DNA of 64,000 nt from Vibrio sp. SS-MA-C1-2 (GTDB lineage Bacteria > Pseudomonadota > Gammaproteobacteria > Enterobacterales > Vibrionaceae). Every line of letters begins with the position of its first letter. The stretch's first letter is position 1. The DNA lies in NCBI RefSeq assembly GCF_021513135.1, contig NZ_CP090981.1, positions 1,240,001-1,304,000 of the forward strand, written 5' to 3'. A program made the position numbers and the translations under genes. Below, piece after piece: positions 19,720-31,513 of the stretch. The notes beneath the pieces were generated by a model, which worked only from the letters and a program-made list of their open reading frames with translations, ran no database searches and had not been told where the DNA came from.

Positions 19720-20124
19720 ATGAATAAAAACAGCGAGCAACAGTGGAAAGAGCAATTAACGGAAGAAGAGTACAGAGTTTGTCGCTTACAAGGTACCGAA
19801 GCCCCTTATTCTGGTAAACTACTTCATAATAGTAAGCAAGGTACTTATAACTGCACTTGTTGTCAGCAACCTCTGTTTAAATCTGATGCAAAATTTGATT
19901 CAGGTTGTGGCTGGCCAAGTTTTGATGCGCCGATCTCTACAGAAGCGATGCGTTACTTAGAAGATAATAGTCATGGTATGCGACGTATTGAAGTACGTTG
20001 CTCTAATTGTGATAGTCATATAGGGCATATTTTCCCTGATGGCCCCCAAGAGACAACGGGAGAGCGTTTTTGTGTTAACTCTATTTCGCTGAATTTTCTT
20101 CCTAAACAAGATGATATAAAATAA
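19720..20124 (+). CDS. msrB: peptide methionine (R)-S-oxide reductase MsrB
   Basis: Repairs methionine-R-sulfoxide in oxidised proteins, using thioredoxin. The 134 residues contain two zinc-binding CXXC pairs, CTCCQQPLF near residue 45 and [12 protein letters not shown] near 94. The motif [13 protein letters not shown] near 115-127 holds the catalytic cysteine. The segment [12 protein letters not shown] is also typical. GAAGAG precedes the ATG. It is divergent from gapA and followed by a yeaC-like gene after 19 bases, an arrangement also known in E. coli. Confidence 0.95.
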   Translation: MNKNSEQQWKEQLTEEEYRVCRLQGTEAPYSGKLLHNSKQGTYNCTCCQQPLFKSDAKFDSGCGWPSFDAPISTEAMRYLEDNSHGMRRIEVRCSNCDSHIGHIFPDGPQETTGERFCVNSISLNFLPKQDDIK

Positions 20125-20143
20125 ATAACAAGGATCTCATGAT

Positions 20144-20419
20144 ATGGATATTGAAAAATTGTGTCGTTCAATGACACCTGAAGTGTACCAAGCTTTGCAA
20201 CTAGCCGTTGAAATTGGCAAGTGGCCAACCGGTGAAAAATTAACGAAAGAGCAGATAGATGCTTGTATGCAAGGTGTAATGCTTTATCAATCAAGAAATA
20301 ATGTTGATCCTCAGCATTTGTCTATCGCTAAAGGTGGGGAGATGGTGCTGAAATCAAAGCGTGAATTGGTGCAGCAGTTTAGCCAAAAAGAAGAAGATAT
20401 TGTACGTGTCAAAGTGTAG
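20144..20419 (+). CDS. yeaC: YeaC family protein (DUF1315)
   Basis: A 91-residue protein of a small conserved family without known function. Recognisable stretches are MTPEVYQALQLAVEIGKWP near residues 10-28 and KEQIDACMQGVMLYQ. It lies directly after msrB and probably shares its transcript, as in E. coli. No catalytic or membrane motif is seen. Confidence 0.85.
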   Translation: MDIEKLCRSMTPEVYQALQLAVEIGKWPTGEKLTKEQIDACMQGVMLYQSRNNVDPQHLSIAKGGEMVLKSKRELVQQFSQKEEDIVRVKV

Positions 20420-20461
20420 TTGATTGTTCACTTCTGTGATTATCTAAAAAAATCAGTATCC

Positions 20462-20512
20462 AAAAAAAGAGCGGCAAGATAATAACTATTATTATTTTAC
20501 GCTCTTTTTCTT
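20462..20512 (+). terminator. terminator after msrB-yeaC
   Basis: AAAAAAAGAGCG and CGCTCTTTTTCTTTTTT form a stem around an AT-rich loop, followed by T runs. Confidence 0.75.
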
Positions 20513-20515
20513 TTT

Positions 20516-20643
20516 TATCCCCCTCTTACTTGAAGTTACTAGGTTGTTGGTTATATTCATTCGCCCCTATCATATAGAAAACCTAGACTCATGGGGCCTC
20601 ACTCACTTGCCGCCGACTAGCAACGCCAATTACTTTAGGTATA
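20516..20643. repeat. 128-bp intergenic palindromic repeat, copy F
   Basis: Full-length copy between the convergent yeaC and ansA. It starts TATCCCCCTCTTACTTGAAG and ends TTACTTTAGGTATA, with the central ACTCATGGGGCCTCACTCAC segment conserved. Confidence 0.85.
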
Positions 20644-20662
20644 GGGATGAATTAGTTATAAA

Positions 20663-21676
20663 TTACAGTGAAAGTTCACCACGTAAGTCCTGTTTCATCA
20701 TCTCACGAACTGTTTCAATGGGAAGCTCTTGGCTCAATAAATAGTGTAACTTAGCCAGAGCTGCTTCTGGCGTCATATCTAAACCACTTAAAACGCCTGC
20801 ATCTGCTAGGGCAGCACCCGTAGCATAACCATCCATATCGACTTTACCCGAGAAGCACTGAGTCAAATTAACCACGACTACGCCACGTTGATGAGCTGCG
20901 TAGAGTTCATCCAAAATATCTCTATTTTGAGGTGCATTACCGACACCAAAAGTGAGTAAAATTAAACCATTAACCGGTTGTCTAAGCACATTACGAATGA
21001 CATCTGGCGATATCCCAGGGTAGAGCATTACGATTCCTATCGGTTGTGGGGTAATGCGATGAACCTGATAGTGACCTTCTGGTTTTTTGTCTAACTCAAT
21101 ATCATTGACTTTGATGCTGATCCCAGCCTCTAAAAGTGGTGGGATATTTGGAGAGATAAAGGCATCAAAACCATCAGCATGAGCTTTGGTGCTACGATTA
21201 CCACGGATTAACTTATTATTGAAGAAAAGAGTAACTTCATTAATGGGATAATTTGCCGCAATGTGAAGTGAATTTAATAGGTTACTTTGACCATCGGAAC
21301 GTAATTCAGCAATCGGGATCTGTGAGCCTGTGACAATAATTGGCTTATCTAGATTCTCAAACATGAATGAGAGTGCAGATGCGGTATATGCCATGGTGTC
21401 TGTACCGTGCAAAATGACAAAGGCATCATACTTATCATAATTAGCTTTAATATCATCGGCGATACGTTGCCAATCAAGAGGCGTCATATCTGAAGAGTCA
21501 ATTAAAGGGTCATACTCATGGATGGTAAAAGAGGGCATTTCTGGACGATGGAACTCAGGCATAATCGCCAATTGATTAGGCATAAACCCTGACTTAGGAA
21601 TATAACCGTGATCTGATTTGACCATACCGATAGTACCGCCAGTGTAGGCGATGTAAATAGATTTCTTTTCCATCAT
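20663..21676 (-). CDS. ansA: L-asparaginase I (cytoplasmic)
   Basis: Hydrolyses asparagine to aspartate and ammonia in the cytoplasm. The 337-residue product matches the length of E. coli AnsA (338). Active-site motifs are IAYTGGTIGM at residues 7-16 (first catalytic Thr) and VILHGTDTMAYTASALSFM near 90-108 (second Thr with its Asp). There is no signal peptide, which separates it from AnsB. The start is uncertain: two adjacent ATG codons at 21676 and 21673, with an ATG at 21685 and a GTG at 21706 further upstream. I prefer 21676 by family length. It lies downstream of sppA on the same strand. Confidence 0.92.
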   Translation of the reverse strand: MMEKKSIYIAYTGGTIGMVKSDHGYIPKSGFMPNQLAIMPEFHRPEMPSFTIHEYDPLIDSSDMTPLDWQRIADDIKANYDKYDAFVILHGTDTMAYTASALSFMFENLDKPIIVTGSQIPIAELRSDGQSNLLNSLHIAANYPINEVTLFFNNKLIRGNRSTKAHADGFDAFISPNIPPLLEAGISIKVNDIELDKKPEGHYQVHRITPQPIGIVMLYPGISPDVIRNVLRQPVNGLILLTFGVGNAPQNRDILDELYAAHQRGVVVVNLTQCFSGKVDMDGYATGAALADAGVLSGLDMTPEAALAKLHYLLSQELPIETVREMMKQDLRGELSL

Positions 21677-21822
21677 GTTTAGCATCTTTATAATAGTAGT
21701 TGTCACTAGTATACGACGCTTTTGTCAGATGGAAAATATAGATAAAAGCTTTAATCTGAAATTTTGCGCTAATCGTGCTTTAAATCAATATGTAGGTTCA
21801 ACCTTGAAGTGAATATCTACGT

Positions 21823-21851
21823 GCTAAAATAAACAGCCCATCAGTTGGATG
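21823..21851 (-). terminator. terminator after sppA
   Basis: On the minus strand CAGCCCATCA and TGATGGGCTG form a 10-bp stem with a short loop, followed by a T-rich tail. It lies about 85 bases past the sppA stop. Confidence 0.75.
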
Positions 21852-21935
21852 ATGGGCTGAGGCGTTTGGATTAAAGCACGGTGAAAAAATTAAGAGAGAG
21901 TGAAAATATCCCTAAAGTAAAGAAGGGGTAAGGAT

Positions 21936-23786
21936 CTAATTCACACAATTTAAGCAGAGTGTATATTGCCCTTTTGGATCATTAAAACTTTGCCAGAATG
22001 AATGCTCATTTGATGCTGCTTTGATCGCAGGAGCAAAGATACTTGGTAATTGAATATCAATATTTTGACCAATAAAGCTACTCGCAGATTGATTAAACTC
22101 CTGCATTACCTCTTCTAATGGCGTCAATGGTTTTTTCATCCATTCAACTTGATAGGTATCAACTTTTGCTAATGCAGCGGCGGAGGTGATAGCATCATCA
22201 AAGTTTCCTAATTGATCGACTAACCCTAAACGTTTAGCATCTTTACCTGTCCACACTCGACCCTGAGCAATTTTATCTGCATCAGCTAAAGACATGTGAC
22301 GATATTGACTCACTAAACCAATAAAACGTTGATAACCATTTTCTACACTAAGCTGAATCACGTCACCGACTTGTTCTGGTAGCGCGCGAGTCACGGACAA
22401 ACCTGCAAATGGAGTGGTACCTACACCGTCACTGGTTACACCCACATCAGTTAAGATATTTTCAAAACTTGCAAATAAGCCAAAGATACCAATTGAACCG
22501 GTAATCGTTGTGGGCTGAGCAATGATCTTATCGGCACTGACGGAAACCCAATAACCGCCAGAGGCAGCAACACTAGACATCGAAGCAATAACCGGTTTGC
22601 CTGCCGCTTGAAGAGCCGTTACTTCATTACGGATAATCTCAGAAGCGAAGGCACTGCCCCCTGGGCTATCAACACGAAGAATAACCGCTTTAACATTTTT
22701 ATCTAATCGGGCTTGTCGTAATAGTGATGCAACAGTATCACCACCTGCATTACCTGGCTGCTGAGTAGGGCCATCAACAATTGCACCACTGACGGCAACA
22801 ACAGCAATTTTATCTGCCTGTGGCTTAATTAATGTCGGCTTAATCGCTGCATAATATTGAGAATAAGAGACTTGTTTAAAGCTATGGTTATCTTGATAGC
22901 CAAACGCTTTAGCCAGAGTGCTTGTCATCTCATTTCGAGTGGCTAGTTGATCGACCAAACCCAATTTTAGGCTCATATCGGCAAAGCTACCATTGGCTTC
23001 TTTAAGGTTGCTGAGTAGAGTATCAACCTCTGGAGATAAAGTATCAGGGGTAATATTACGATTTTTTGCTACGGTCTGAAGGTAGCTTTGCCACAGTTGA
23101 TTAAGCCAATTTAATGTCGCTTCTTTTGCTGGCGCGGACATATCGTCACGAATGAATGGTTCAACAAAGGATTTATAAGTACCAACGCGGAATACATGGG
23201 TGGTGACATCAAGCTTATCTAACAATGTCTTATAATAGAGACGATAACTACCATAGCCTTCCAGTAAAATTGCACCGCCTTTATTCATTAAGATTTGATC
23301 GGCATAACTCGCTAGGTAATATTGGCTTTGTGAGTAATTATCCGCCACGGCATAGACGGGTTTTCCTGATTCTTTAAACTCGTTCACAGCTTGAGCCACG
23401 TAAGAAAGTTTACTTATACTGGTTCTTGGCATTTTACTTAAGCTAAGTACTAAACCTGTAATATTTGGATCATCTTTAGCGTGTCTTAATGTCGAAATGA
23501 GATCACTGATAACCACCTCTTTACGCTCAGGTTTCCCTAATAATGAGTTTGAAATCTCGGTGGTTGGGTCTTTAATACTGGCTTGCTCAACAAGTGGGCC
23601 TGAAATTTTGACCACCAAAGCGGATTTGGCTGGCAGGCTTGGTGTCTCTACTTCACTAGTGAGCATATAGAGCACGACTGCAAGAAATGAGAAGAAAACA
23701 AGGTTAAGTATTAATTTACGGGAAAAGTTAATGACACCCCAGATACATTTTAGTATCCAGCCAATGCCGCGAAAGAGTTTTTTCAT
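21936..23786 (-). CDS. sppA: signal peptide peptidase SppA (67 kDa type)
   Basis: Inner-membrane serine protease that degrades cleaved signal peptides. The 616 residues start with a membrane anchor at about 20-45 and contain two related peptidase domains. The N-terminal domain carries the general-base lysine in RVGTYKSFVEPF near residue 200, and the C-terminal domain carries the nucleophile serine in VAASGGYWVS near 400. I start at the ATG at 23786 (MKKLFRGIGWILKCIWG). The frame continues 38 codons upstream, but that part does not match the family. The order sppA-ansA is shared with E. coli. Confidence 0.94.
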   Translation of the reverse strand: MKKLFRGIGWILKCIWGVINFSRKLILNLVFFSFLAVVLYMLTSEVETPSLPAKSALVVKISGPLVEQASIKDPTTEISNSLLGKPERKEVVISDLISTLRHAKDDPNITGLVLSLSKMPRTSISKLSYVAQAVNEFKESGKPVYAVADNYSQSQYYLASYADQILMNKGGAILLEGYGSYRLYYKTLLDKLDVTTHVFRVGTYKSFVEPFIRDDMSAPAKEATLNWLNQLWQSYLQTVAKNRNITPDTLSPEVDTLLSNLKEANGSFADMSLKLGLVDQLATRNEMTSTLAKAFGYQDNHSFKQVSYSQYYAAIKPTLIKPQADKIAVVAVSGAIVDGPTQQPGNAGGDTVASLLRQARLDKNVKAVILRVDSPGGSAFASEIIRNEVTALQAAGKPVIASMSSVAASGGYWVSVSADKIIAQPTTITGSIGIFGLFASFENILTDVGVTSDGVGTTPFAGLSVTRALPEQVGDVIQLSVENGYQRFIGLVSQYRHMSLADADKIAQGRVWTGKDAKRLGLVDQLGNFDDAITSAAALAKVDTYQVEWMKKPLTPLEEVMQEFNQSASSFIGQNIDIQLPSIFAPAIKAASNEHSFWQSFNDPKGQYTLCLNCVN

Positions 23787-23988
23787 AATATTCCAAGATA
23801 ATAAAAGTTCCGTATTATAGAGAGTATAATAGTTTGTCGAATAATAAATACAGCATCTATTTGTTAAATAGTGATCTTTTTTATCTAAACGTAAAGGCAA
23901 AGCATTATTTTTTTAGTGAGTGTTGTTCCTTTTACATTGATTGAAAATGTTTATTTTTTGTTATCTTTTTGTTTTTTATGGTTTGAAA

Positions 23989-24005
23989 AACAGCTCAGAC
24001 CAGTT
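23989..24005. promoter_or_regulatory. candidate FadR operator upstream of fadH
   Basis: The minus strand reads AACTGGTCTGAGCTGTT, which agrees with the published FadR consensus (AACTGGTCNGACNTGTT, from memory) at all but one defined position. It lies about 125 bases before the fadH start. FadR is encoded at 10246 in this window and represses fadH in enterobacteria and vibrios. Confidence 0.75.
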
Positions 24006-24120
24006 TATTCTAAATAGATAATAACCCTTTTCCTTTTGAGGAATCGACAAATTAAAACTAATGAAAGTATGAATAATTATAAGGTTTCTATTTCTATTAT
24101 TGATGATCTCTAAAAAATAA

Positions 24121-26142
<2,022 letters not shown>

Positions 26143-26262
26143 CTTGTAACTTTGCTTGGTTTCAGTAGACAATCATTATTCAGTTATTATCCAATCACTA
26201 TTCAATGTTGATGATAAATGTTAATATAAATTATTATCATTTATTAGATTGAGGAATTTCGT

Positions 26263-26811
26263 ATGGATGCGTTAAACCTGTTATTGACTCGCCGCTCTAT
26301 TGCAAAATTAACCGCACCTGCTCCTAAAGGTGTAGAGTTAAAAAATATCCTACAAGCTGGATTAAGAGCCCCCGATCATGGTGGATTAATGCCATGGCAA
26401 TTTGTTGTGGTGGAAGGTGAAGGCTTAGACAGATTTTCTACGATTTTATCTGAAGCTGCCATCGCCTCTGGTGAGGAGCAAAAAGTGATCGAGAAAGCCA
26501 AGAATGCCCCTTTTCGAGCACCAATGATTATAGTGGTTATCGCAAAAGTGACTGAACATGAAAAAGTGCCTTTAATTGAACAATATGTCTCAGCGGGTTG
26601 TGCTACTCAATCGATGCAGATGGCTGCGGTTGCTCAAGGTTTTTCTGGTTTTTGGCGTACCGGGAAATGGACTTATGACCGTTCTGTTCGTCATGCTTTT
26701 TCACTACAAAAAGATGATGAGATAATAGGTTTTCTCTACCTAGGAACACCAACTTGCACACCATCGGCACTAAAAGAAAAAGAGCTAGATAAGTTTGTCT
26801 CCTATTTATAA
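26263..26811 (+). CDS. ydjA: nitroreductase family protein YdjA
   Basis: A 182-residue FMN-dependent oxidoreductase of the nitroreductase fold, matching E. coli YdjA (183). The N terminus MDALNLLLTRRSIAKL and RAPDHGGLMPWQFVVVEGEG near residues 42-62 form the flavin-binding region; GFSGFWRTGKW lies near 126-136. The natural substrate is unknown. The ATG follows GAGGAATTTCGT. It lies between fadH and selD; the sppA, ydjA, selD, topB neighbourhood also occurs in E. coli. Confidence 0.92.
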   Translation: MDALNLLLTRRSIAKLTAPAPKGVELKNILQAGLRAPDHGGLMPWQFVVVEGEGLDRFSTILSEAAIASGEEQKVIEKAKNAPFRAPMIIVVIAKVTEHEKVPLIEQYVSAGCATQSMQMAAVAQGFSGFWRTGKWTYDRSVRHAFSLQKDDEIIGFLYLGTPTCTPSALKEKELDKFVSYL

Positions 26812-26838
26812 CCATATTTATCTATATTCTTGATAATT

Positions 26839-26870
26839 GAAGTTGTCATTTTTTATCTACAACTTCTCTT
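26839..26870 (+). terminator. possible terminator after ydjA
   Basis: GAAGTTGT and ACAACTTC form an 8-bp stem around a 12-base loop, about 30 bases after the ydjA stop. The T run lies in the loop rather than after the stem, so the call is weak. Confidence 0.4.
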
Positions 26871-27094
26871 ATCATGGATGCCCTCTCGTGTTATTGAATA
26901 ATTGGTTTATCTCTTCCATTAAAAATAGCGTATATAATAGGATTTTGTTTTCCCTTATAAAACATGTAATTATGTTTTATGTGTAACAATTCTTGCTTAA
27001 ATTTCCCTTAAATTCAAACTCAATTGATTGATGTCATGACAATACTCAATTGGCAGAGTAGTATCTTGCTATTACTATTTATTGGAGTGTTATT

Positions 27095-28129
27095 ATGGAA
27101 AAGGTTCGTCTTACTCAATATAGTCACGGTGCAGGTTGTGGCTGTAAAATATCCCCTCAAGTGCTAGAAAAAATTCTTCACTCAGATATTAGCCCAGTGA
27201 TTGATCCAAACTTACTGGTCGGAAATGAAAGTAAAGATGATGCGGCGGTGTATGATATTGGTAATGGACAAGCGGTTGTGAGTACGACTGACTTTTTCAT
27301 GCCTATCGTGGACGACCCATTTGATTTTGGCCGTATTGCTGCCACTAATGCGATCAGTGATATTTACGCTATGGGTGGGAAGCCAATCATGGCTATCGCT
27401 ATCTTTGGCTGGCCGATTAATCTCCTTTCTTCAGAAATTGGTCAGCAAGTCTTAGAAGGTGGACGCCAAGTTTGTAAAGAGGCGGGAATCACCCTTGCTG
27501 GTGGTCACTCTATTGATGCACCTGAACCTATCTTTGGTCTTGCGGTTACAGGTATGGTTCCGACCGATCGAGTGAAGAAAAATGATCAGGCTGAAGCTGA
27601 TTGTCAACTTTATTTGACTAAACCATTGGGTATCGGTGTGTTAACCACAGCAGAAAAGAAAAGTAAGCTGAGAGAAGAGCACCAAGGTGTTGCGCGTGAC
27701 TGGATGTGTCAATTAAATCGTGTTGGTAGTGATTTTGCAAATGTCGCTGGTGTTAAAGCGATGACAGATGTGACCGGTTTTGGGCTATTAGGACATTTAA
27801 CCGAGTTATGTGAAGGAAGTGACTTAACGGCAGAGCTGTGGTTTGATAAAGTGCCAACTCTTCCTGCTGTTATGGAATACATTGCAGAAGGTTGTGTCCC
27901 TGGTGGAACTGATCGCAACTTTGCCAGTTATGGGCATTTAGTGTCTGAAATGAGTAGAGAACAACGATCTCTACTTTGTGATCCACAAACGTCTGGTGGA
28001 CTTTTATTGGCAGTTTCTGCCGATGGCGATGAGCAAGTACAAGCTATCGCAAAAGAACATAACTTGTTACTACAACCAATCGGGAAGATGGTTGAGAAAC
28101 AAGACTCTTTACTCGTTAAGGTTATTTAA
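27095..28129 (+). CDS. selD: selenide, water dikinase SelD
   Basis: Makes selenophosphate from selenide and ATP, the selenium donor for selenocysteine and selenouridine. The 344-residue product has the glycine-rich N-terminal motif [18 protein letters not shown], in which the active-site position is cysteine, not selenocysteine (TGT codon), with the catalytic lysine next to it. Further motifs are DDAAVYDIG near 50, [17 protein letters not shown] and [17 protein letters not shown] near 130-150, and [12 protein letters not shown] near the end. GGAG precedes the ATG. Its stop overlaps the selU start by one base (TAATG), so the two are translationally coupled. Confidence 0.97.
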   Translation: MEKVRLTQYSHGAGCGCKISPQVLEKILHSDISPVIDPNLLVGNESKDDAAVYDIGNGQAVVSTTDFFMPIVDDPFDFGRIAATNAISDIYAMGGKPIMAIAIFGWPINLLSSEIGQQVLEGGRQVCKEAGITLAGGHSIDAPEPIFGLAVTGMVPTDRVKKNDQAEADCQLYLTKPLGIGVLTTAEKKSKLREEHQGVARDWMCQLNRVGSDFANVAGVKAMTDVTGFGLLGHLTELCEGSDLTAELWFDKVPTLPAVMEYIAEGCVPGGTDRNFASYGHLVSEMSREQRSLLCDPQTSGGLLLAVSADGDEQVQAIAKEHNLLLQPIGKMVEKQDSLLVKVI

Positions 28130-29223
28130 TGCCACACACTGAAACCGTAGATGATTTTAAATCTCTATTTTTGAACCAAACACCTCTTATTGATCTTCGA
28201 GCACCTATTGAATTTACTCAAGGTACTTTTTCATCGTCAGTGAATTTACCTTTGATGAATGATGAAGAGCGCAAAGCGGTCGGTACTTGCTACAAGCAAG
28301 AAAGTGCTGACGCAGCGGTAAAACTCGGACATCAATTAGTGAGCGGATGCATTAAAACGCAACGTGTAAATGCATGGGTTGAGCATTATAAGCATAACCC
28401 TGATTTAGTTATCTACTGTTTTAGAGGGGGTCAACGTAGTCGAATTAGTCAGCAATGGCTAAAAGAGGCGGGCGTTGAGTGCAAATATGTTCAAGGTGGC
28501 TACAAAGCACTGCGTAATTACCTACTTGAACAGATTGAAATTGCAGCTCAAAAACCGATGACTATTATTGCCGGTAATACTGGTAGTGGAAAAACAACCC
28601 TGATTAATCAAGTCGCTCAAGGTGTCGATCTAGAAGGTTTTGCTAATCATCGAGGCTCGTCGTTTGGTCGCTACGTGACTGAGCAACCCACTCAAATAAA
28701 CTTTGAAAATAATTTAGCGGTTGAGTTATTGAAAAAAGAAGATGCGGGTTTTTCTCAGCTAATTATTGAGGATGAAGGACGCAATATCGGCGCACTTCAT
28801 CTGCCGCACTCTATTTACAAAGCGATGCAGAGTGCCCCTGTTATGGTGATAGCTGATCCTTTAGATATTCGCCTTGAACGTTTGTTAGATGATTATGTGA
28901 TTAGAATGCAGCATGACTTTATTGCTCTCTCTGGAGAGGAACAAGGTTGGCAACAATTTTCTGATTATTTGAAGTCTGGCATCTCTGGAATTAAACGTCG
29001 ATTAGGTGTTGAACGCCACGATACATTAATTAAGAATATTGATTCTGCAGTGCATATACATCAAGCAACAGGATCGATTGATGGTCACTTAGGATGGTTA
29101 GAACCCTTGTTGTCCGAGTATTATGATCCTATGTATCAATATCAGTTGAGTCGAAAAGCTGAGCGCGTGATATTTACTGGCGATTATCAGCAAGTGAAAG
29201 CTGAGTGTCATTTACTCGGATAA
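28129..29223 (+). CDS. selU: tRNA 2-selenouridine synthase SelU/MnmH
   Basis: Replaces sulfur by selenium (through a geranylated intermediate) at the wobble uridine of certain tRNAs, using selenophosphate from SelD. At 364 residues it has the usual two parts. The rhodanese domain's catalytic cysteine lies in VIYCFRGGQRSR near residue 97. The P-loop domain has IIAGNTGSGKTTLINQ near 145-160. The overlap with selD fits a two-gene operon. A terminator follows at about 29265. Whether selenocysteine genes selA and selB are also present cannot be seen here. Confidence 0.95.
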   Translation: MPHTETVDDFKSLFLNQTPLIDLRAPIEFTQGTFSSSVNLPLMNDEERKAVGTCYKQESADAAVKLGHQLVSGCIKTQRVNAWVEHYKHNPDLVIYCFRGGQRSRISQQWLKEAGVECKYVQGGYKALRNYLLEQIEIAAQKPMTIIAGNTGSGKTTLINQVAQGVDLEGFANHRGSSFGRYVTEQPTQINFENNLAVELLKKEDAGFSQLIIEDEGRNIGALHLPHSIYKAMQSAPVMVIADPLDIRLERLLDDYVIRMQHDFIALSGEEQGWQQFSDYLKSGISGIKRRLGVERHDTLIKNIDSAVHIHQATGSIDGHLGWLEPLLSEYYDPMYQYQLSRKAERVIFTGDYQQVKAECHLLG

Positions 29224-29264
29224 TTAAATTATCTGTATTAAGATCAATACTCTTTTTTTGATTT

Positions 29265-29293
29265 AACACTGTTGATTTACACAGTGTTTTATT
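29265..29293 (+). terminator. terminator after selD-selU
   Basis: AACACTGT and ACAGTGTT form an 8-bp stem around a small loop, followed by TTATT, 40 bases after the selU stop. Confidence 0.65.
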
Positions 29294-29356
29294 GCTGTCT
29301 AATCTAAACTCCTGTACAGTTTGATTTCTATTCTTGATTATTAAGCTGTACGAATT

Positions 29357-31312
29357 ATGTCACGCCTTTTTATTGCAGAAAAACCGAGTTTAGGCAGAGC
29401 GATTGCCAATGTTCTACCTCGACCTCATAAAAACCATACCGGATATATTACGACGGGTAATGGTGATATTGTGACTTGGTGTGTTGGGCATTTACTTGAA
29501 CAGTTAGAACCTGATGCTTATGATCCGCAATATAAAGTGTGGCGATTAGATGATCTTCCTATCATTCCTGAGCAATGGAAACTGAAAGCCCGCAAAGGTG
29601 CTAGTAAGCAACTTACGGTGATCAAAAAGCTGCTTAAAGAGGCGAGCTCTGTTGTTCATGCAGGAGATCCTGATCGAGAGGGACAATTGCTGGTAGATGA
29701 GGTGATTTCACATCTTAAATATCCTGTAAAAAAACGAACCGAAATTCAACGCCTGCTGATTAATGATCTTAACCCCAGCGCCGTAAAAAAAGCGTTAGGG
29801 CAGATGAGGAGTAACAGTGAATTTATACCTCTTTCTGTCTCTGCATTAGCACGCTCTCGTGCCGATTGGTTATATGGCATGAATATGACGCGAGCCTATA
29901 CCTTATTGGGGCAGAAAAGTGGTTATCGAGGCGTTCTCTCCGTGGGTCGGGTACAGACACCAATTTTGGGGCTCGTGGTTCGTCGAGATCAAGAGATCGC
30001 TAACTTTATTCCACAAGCCTATTATCAAGTGGAAGCGGTGATCCCCTATCAGAATGTAAATATTATTGCGAAGTGGCAACCTAGTGAAGCTTGTCAACCT
30101 TGGCAAGATCCACAAGGGCGAGTATTAAACCGTAAATTAGCAGAGAATGTTGCCGAAAGAATTACCAACCAACCTGCGGTGGTGAGTCAAAGCCAGCAGA
30201 AGAACAGTCAACAAGCCCCACCATTACCATACTCTCTCTCTGCGTTACAAATTGATGCGGCAAAACGTTACGGGATCAATGCTGCTGATGTATTAACGAG
30301 CTGCCAATCATTATATGAAAGACATAAAGTGATCACTTATCCGAGAAGTGATAGTCGTTACTTACCTAATGAGCACTTTAAACAGGCAAAAGAGGTTGTT
30401 TCAGCGATTAGTAGTAATAATACGGAACTAACTTCAGCAGTCAACTCTGCAGATTTAACTCTTCGCTCTAAGGCGTGGAATGATAAAAAAGTCGAAGCTC
30501 ACCACGCAATTATTCCAACCCCTAAAAAAGTCTCATCATCAACACTTAATGCCACTGAAGCTAAAGTGTATGGATTGATTGCTCGACAATATCTGTTTCA
30601 GTTTTATCCAGCGGCTGTATATGCTGATTCGAGTTTAGTTTTTATTATCGCTAATGGTCATTTTATTGCCAAAGGACGAGATTTAATCGAAGCGGGCTGG
30701 CGAGAGTTACTGACAAAGAGCGGAAGCCAGACAGTAAAATCTCAGAATAATAGAGAGGAAGAACAACCAAAAGTCCCAGCGTTAAAAGAGGGAACTGAGC
30801 TGCACTGCATTGAAGGTCAAGTGTTAGATAAGATGACTGAGCCACCAAAAATGTTTACTGATGCCTCACTGTTGCAAGCAATGACTGGAATCAGTCGTTT
30901 TGTCTTGGATAGCGAGCTCAAGAAGATCCTTCGAGATACCGATGGGTTAGGGACGGAAGCGACCCGAGCACATATATTAGAGCTGCTGTTTAAGCGTCAA
31001 CTGTTATTACGAAAGGGAAAAGTGATTAACGCCTCTGATGCTGCGATTGCTTTGATTACTGCGCTGCCAAATGAAGTGACTTATCCTGATATGACAGCGC
31101 ATTGGGAGCATCAACTACAAGATATTACAGATAAAAAGTGTGCTTATGCCCCCTTCATTGATAATTTGACCTTAAAACTTAATGGCATGATTAGCAACGT
31201 AAAATCAAACCCGGTTCCTGATGTTTTTCAAGGCTTAAAAAATCAAGCGCCTGTAAAAAGTTTTAAAAAGAAAAGGCGAGTGGCATCAAAGAAAAAGCCA
31301 ACAGGTAAATAG
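29357..31312 (+). CDS. topB: DNA topoisomerase III
   Basis: Type IA topoisomerase that decatenates DNA and resolves recombination and replication intermediates. The 651 residues start with the Toprim domain (RLFIAEKPSLGRAIANVLP; acidic metal-binding residues in HAGDPDREGQLLVDEV near 100-115). SVGRVQTPILGLVVRRD lies near 195-211, and the active-site tyrosine is in VITYPRSDSRYLP near 328. The C-terminal tail is short and lysine-rich (KSFKKKRRVASKKK), typical of TopB rather than TopA, and lacks zinc fingers. The gene follows selU as in the E. coli topB-selD neighbourhood. Confidence 0.96.
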   Translation: MSRLFIAEKPSLGRAIANVLPRPHKNHTGYITTGNGDIVTWCVGHLLEQLEPDAYDPQYKVWRLDDLPIIPEQWKLKARKGASKQLTVIKKLLKEASSVVHAGDPDREGQLLVDEVISHLKYPVKKRTEIQRLLINDLNPSAVKKALGQMRSNSEFIPLSVSALARSRADWLYGMNMTRAYTLLGQKSGYRGVLSVGRVQTPILGLVVRRDQEIANFIPQAYYQVEAVIPYQNVNIIAKWQPSEACQPWQDPQGRVLNRKLAENVAERITNQPAVVSQSQQKNSQQAPPLPYSLSALQIDAAKRYGINAADVLTSCQSLYERHKVITYPRSDSRYLPNEHFKQAKEVVSAISSNNTELTSAVNSADLTLRSKAWNDKKVEAHHAIIPTPKKVSSSTLNATEAKVYGLIARQYLFQFYPAAVYADSSLVFIIANGHFIAKGRDLIEAGWRELLTKSGSQTVKSQNNREEEQPKVPALKEGTELHCIEGQVLDKMTEPPKMFTDASLLQAMTGISRFVLDSELKKILRDTDGLGTEATRAHILELLFKRQLLLRKGKVINASDAAIALITALPNEVTYPDMTAHWEHQLQDITDKKCAYAPFIDNLTLKLNGMISNVKSNPVPDVFQGLKNQAPVKSFKKKRRVASKKKPTGK

Positions 31313-31513
31313 ATATTTAATTTGAATATTAACCTTGTTCTTTTCGATTCAGCTTACTAGATAGTTCTAATAATAAGAGTCTAGAGATATGTCAACTTAC
31401 TGTTAGTTATCAGATTTTCACTATCACTATTTTGTTTCTTGCGTTAAGTTATGCGCTATTTTGCTCAGTATTATATTTTACTTGGCACTCGACGTTACAA
31501 AGGAATGGTAATA

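Noticed and set aside
27116-27150. Selenocysteine codon in selD
   Set aside because: The active-site codons read TGT (Cys), not TGA, and the frame is open throughout.
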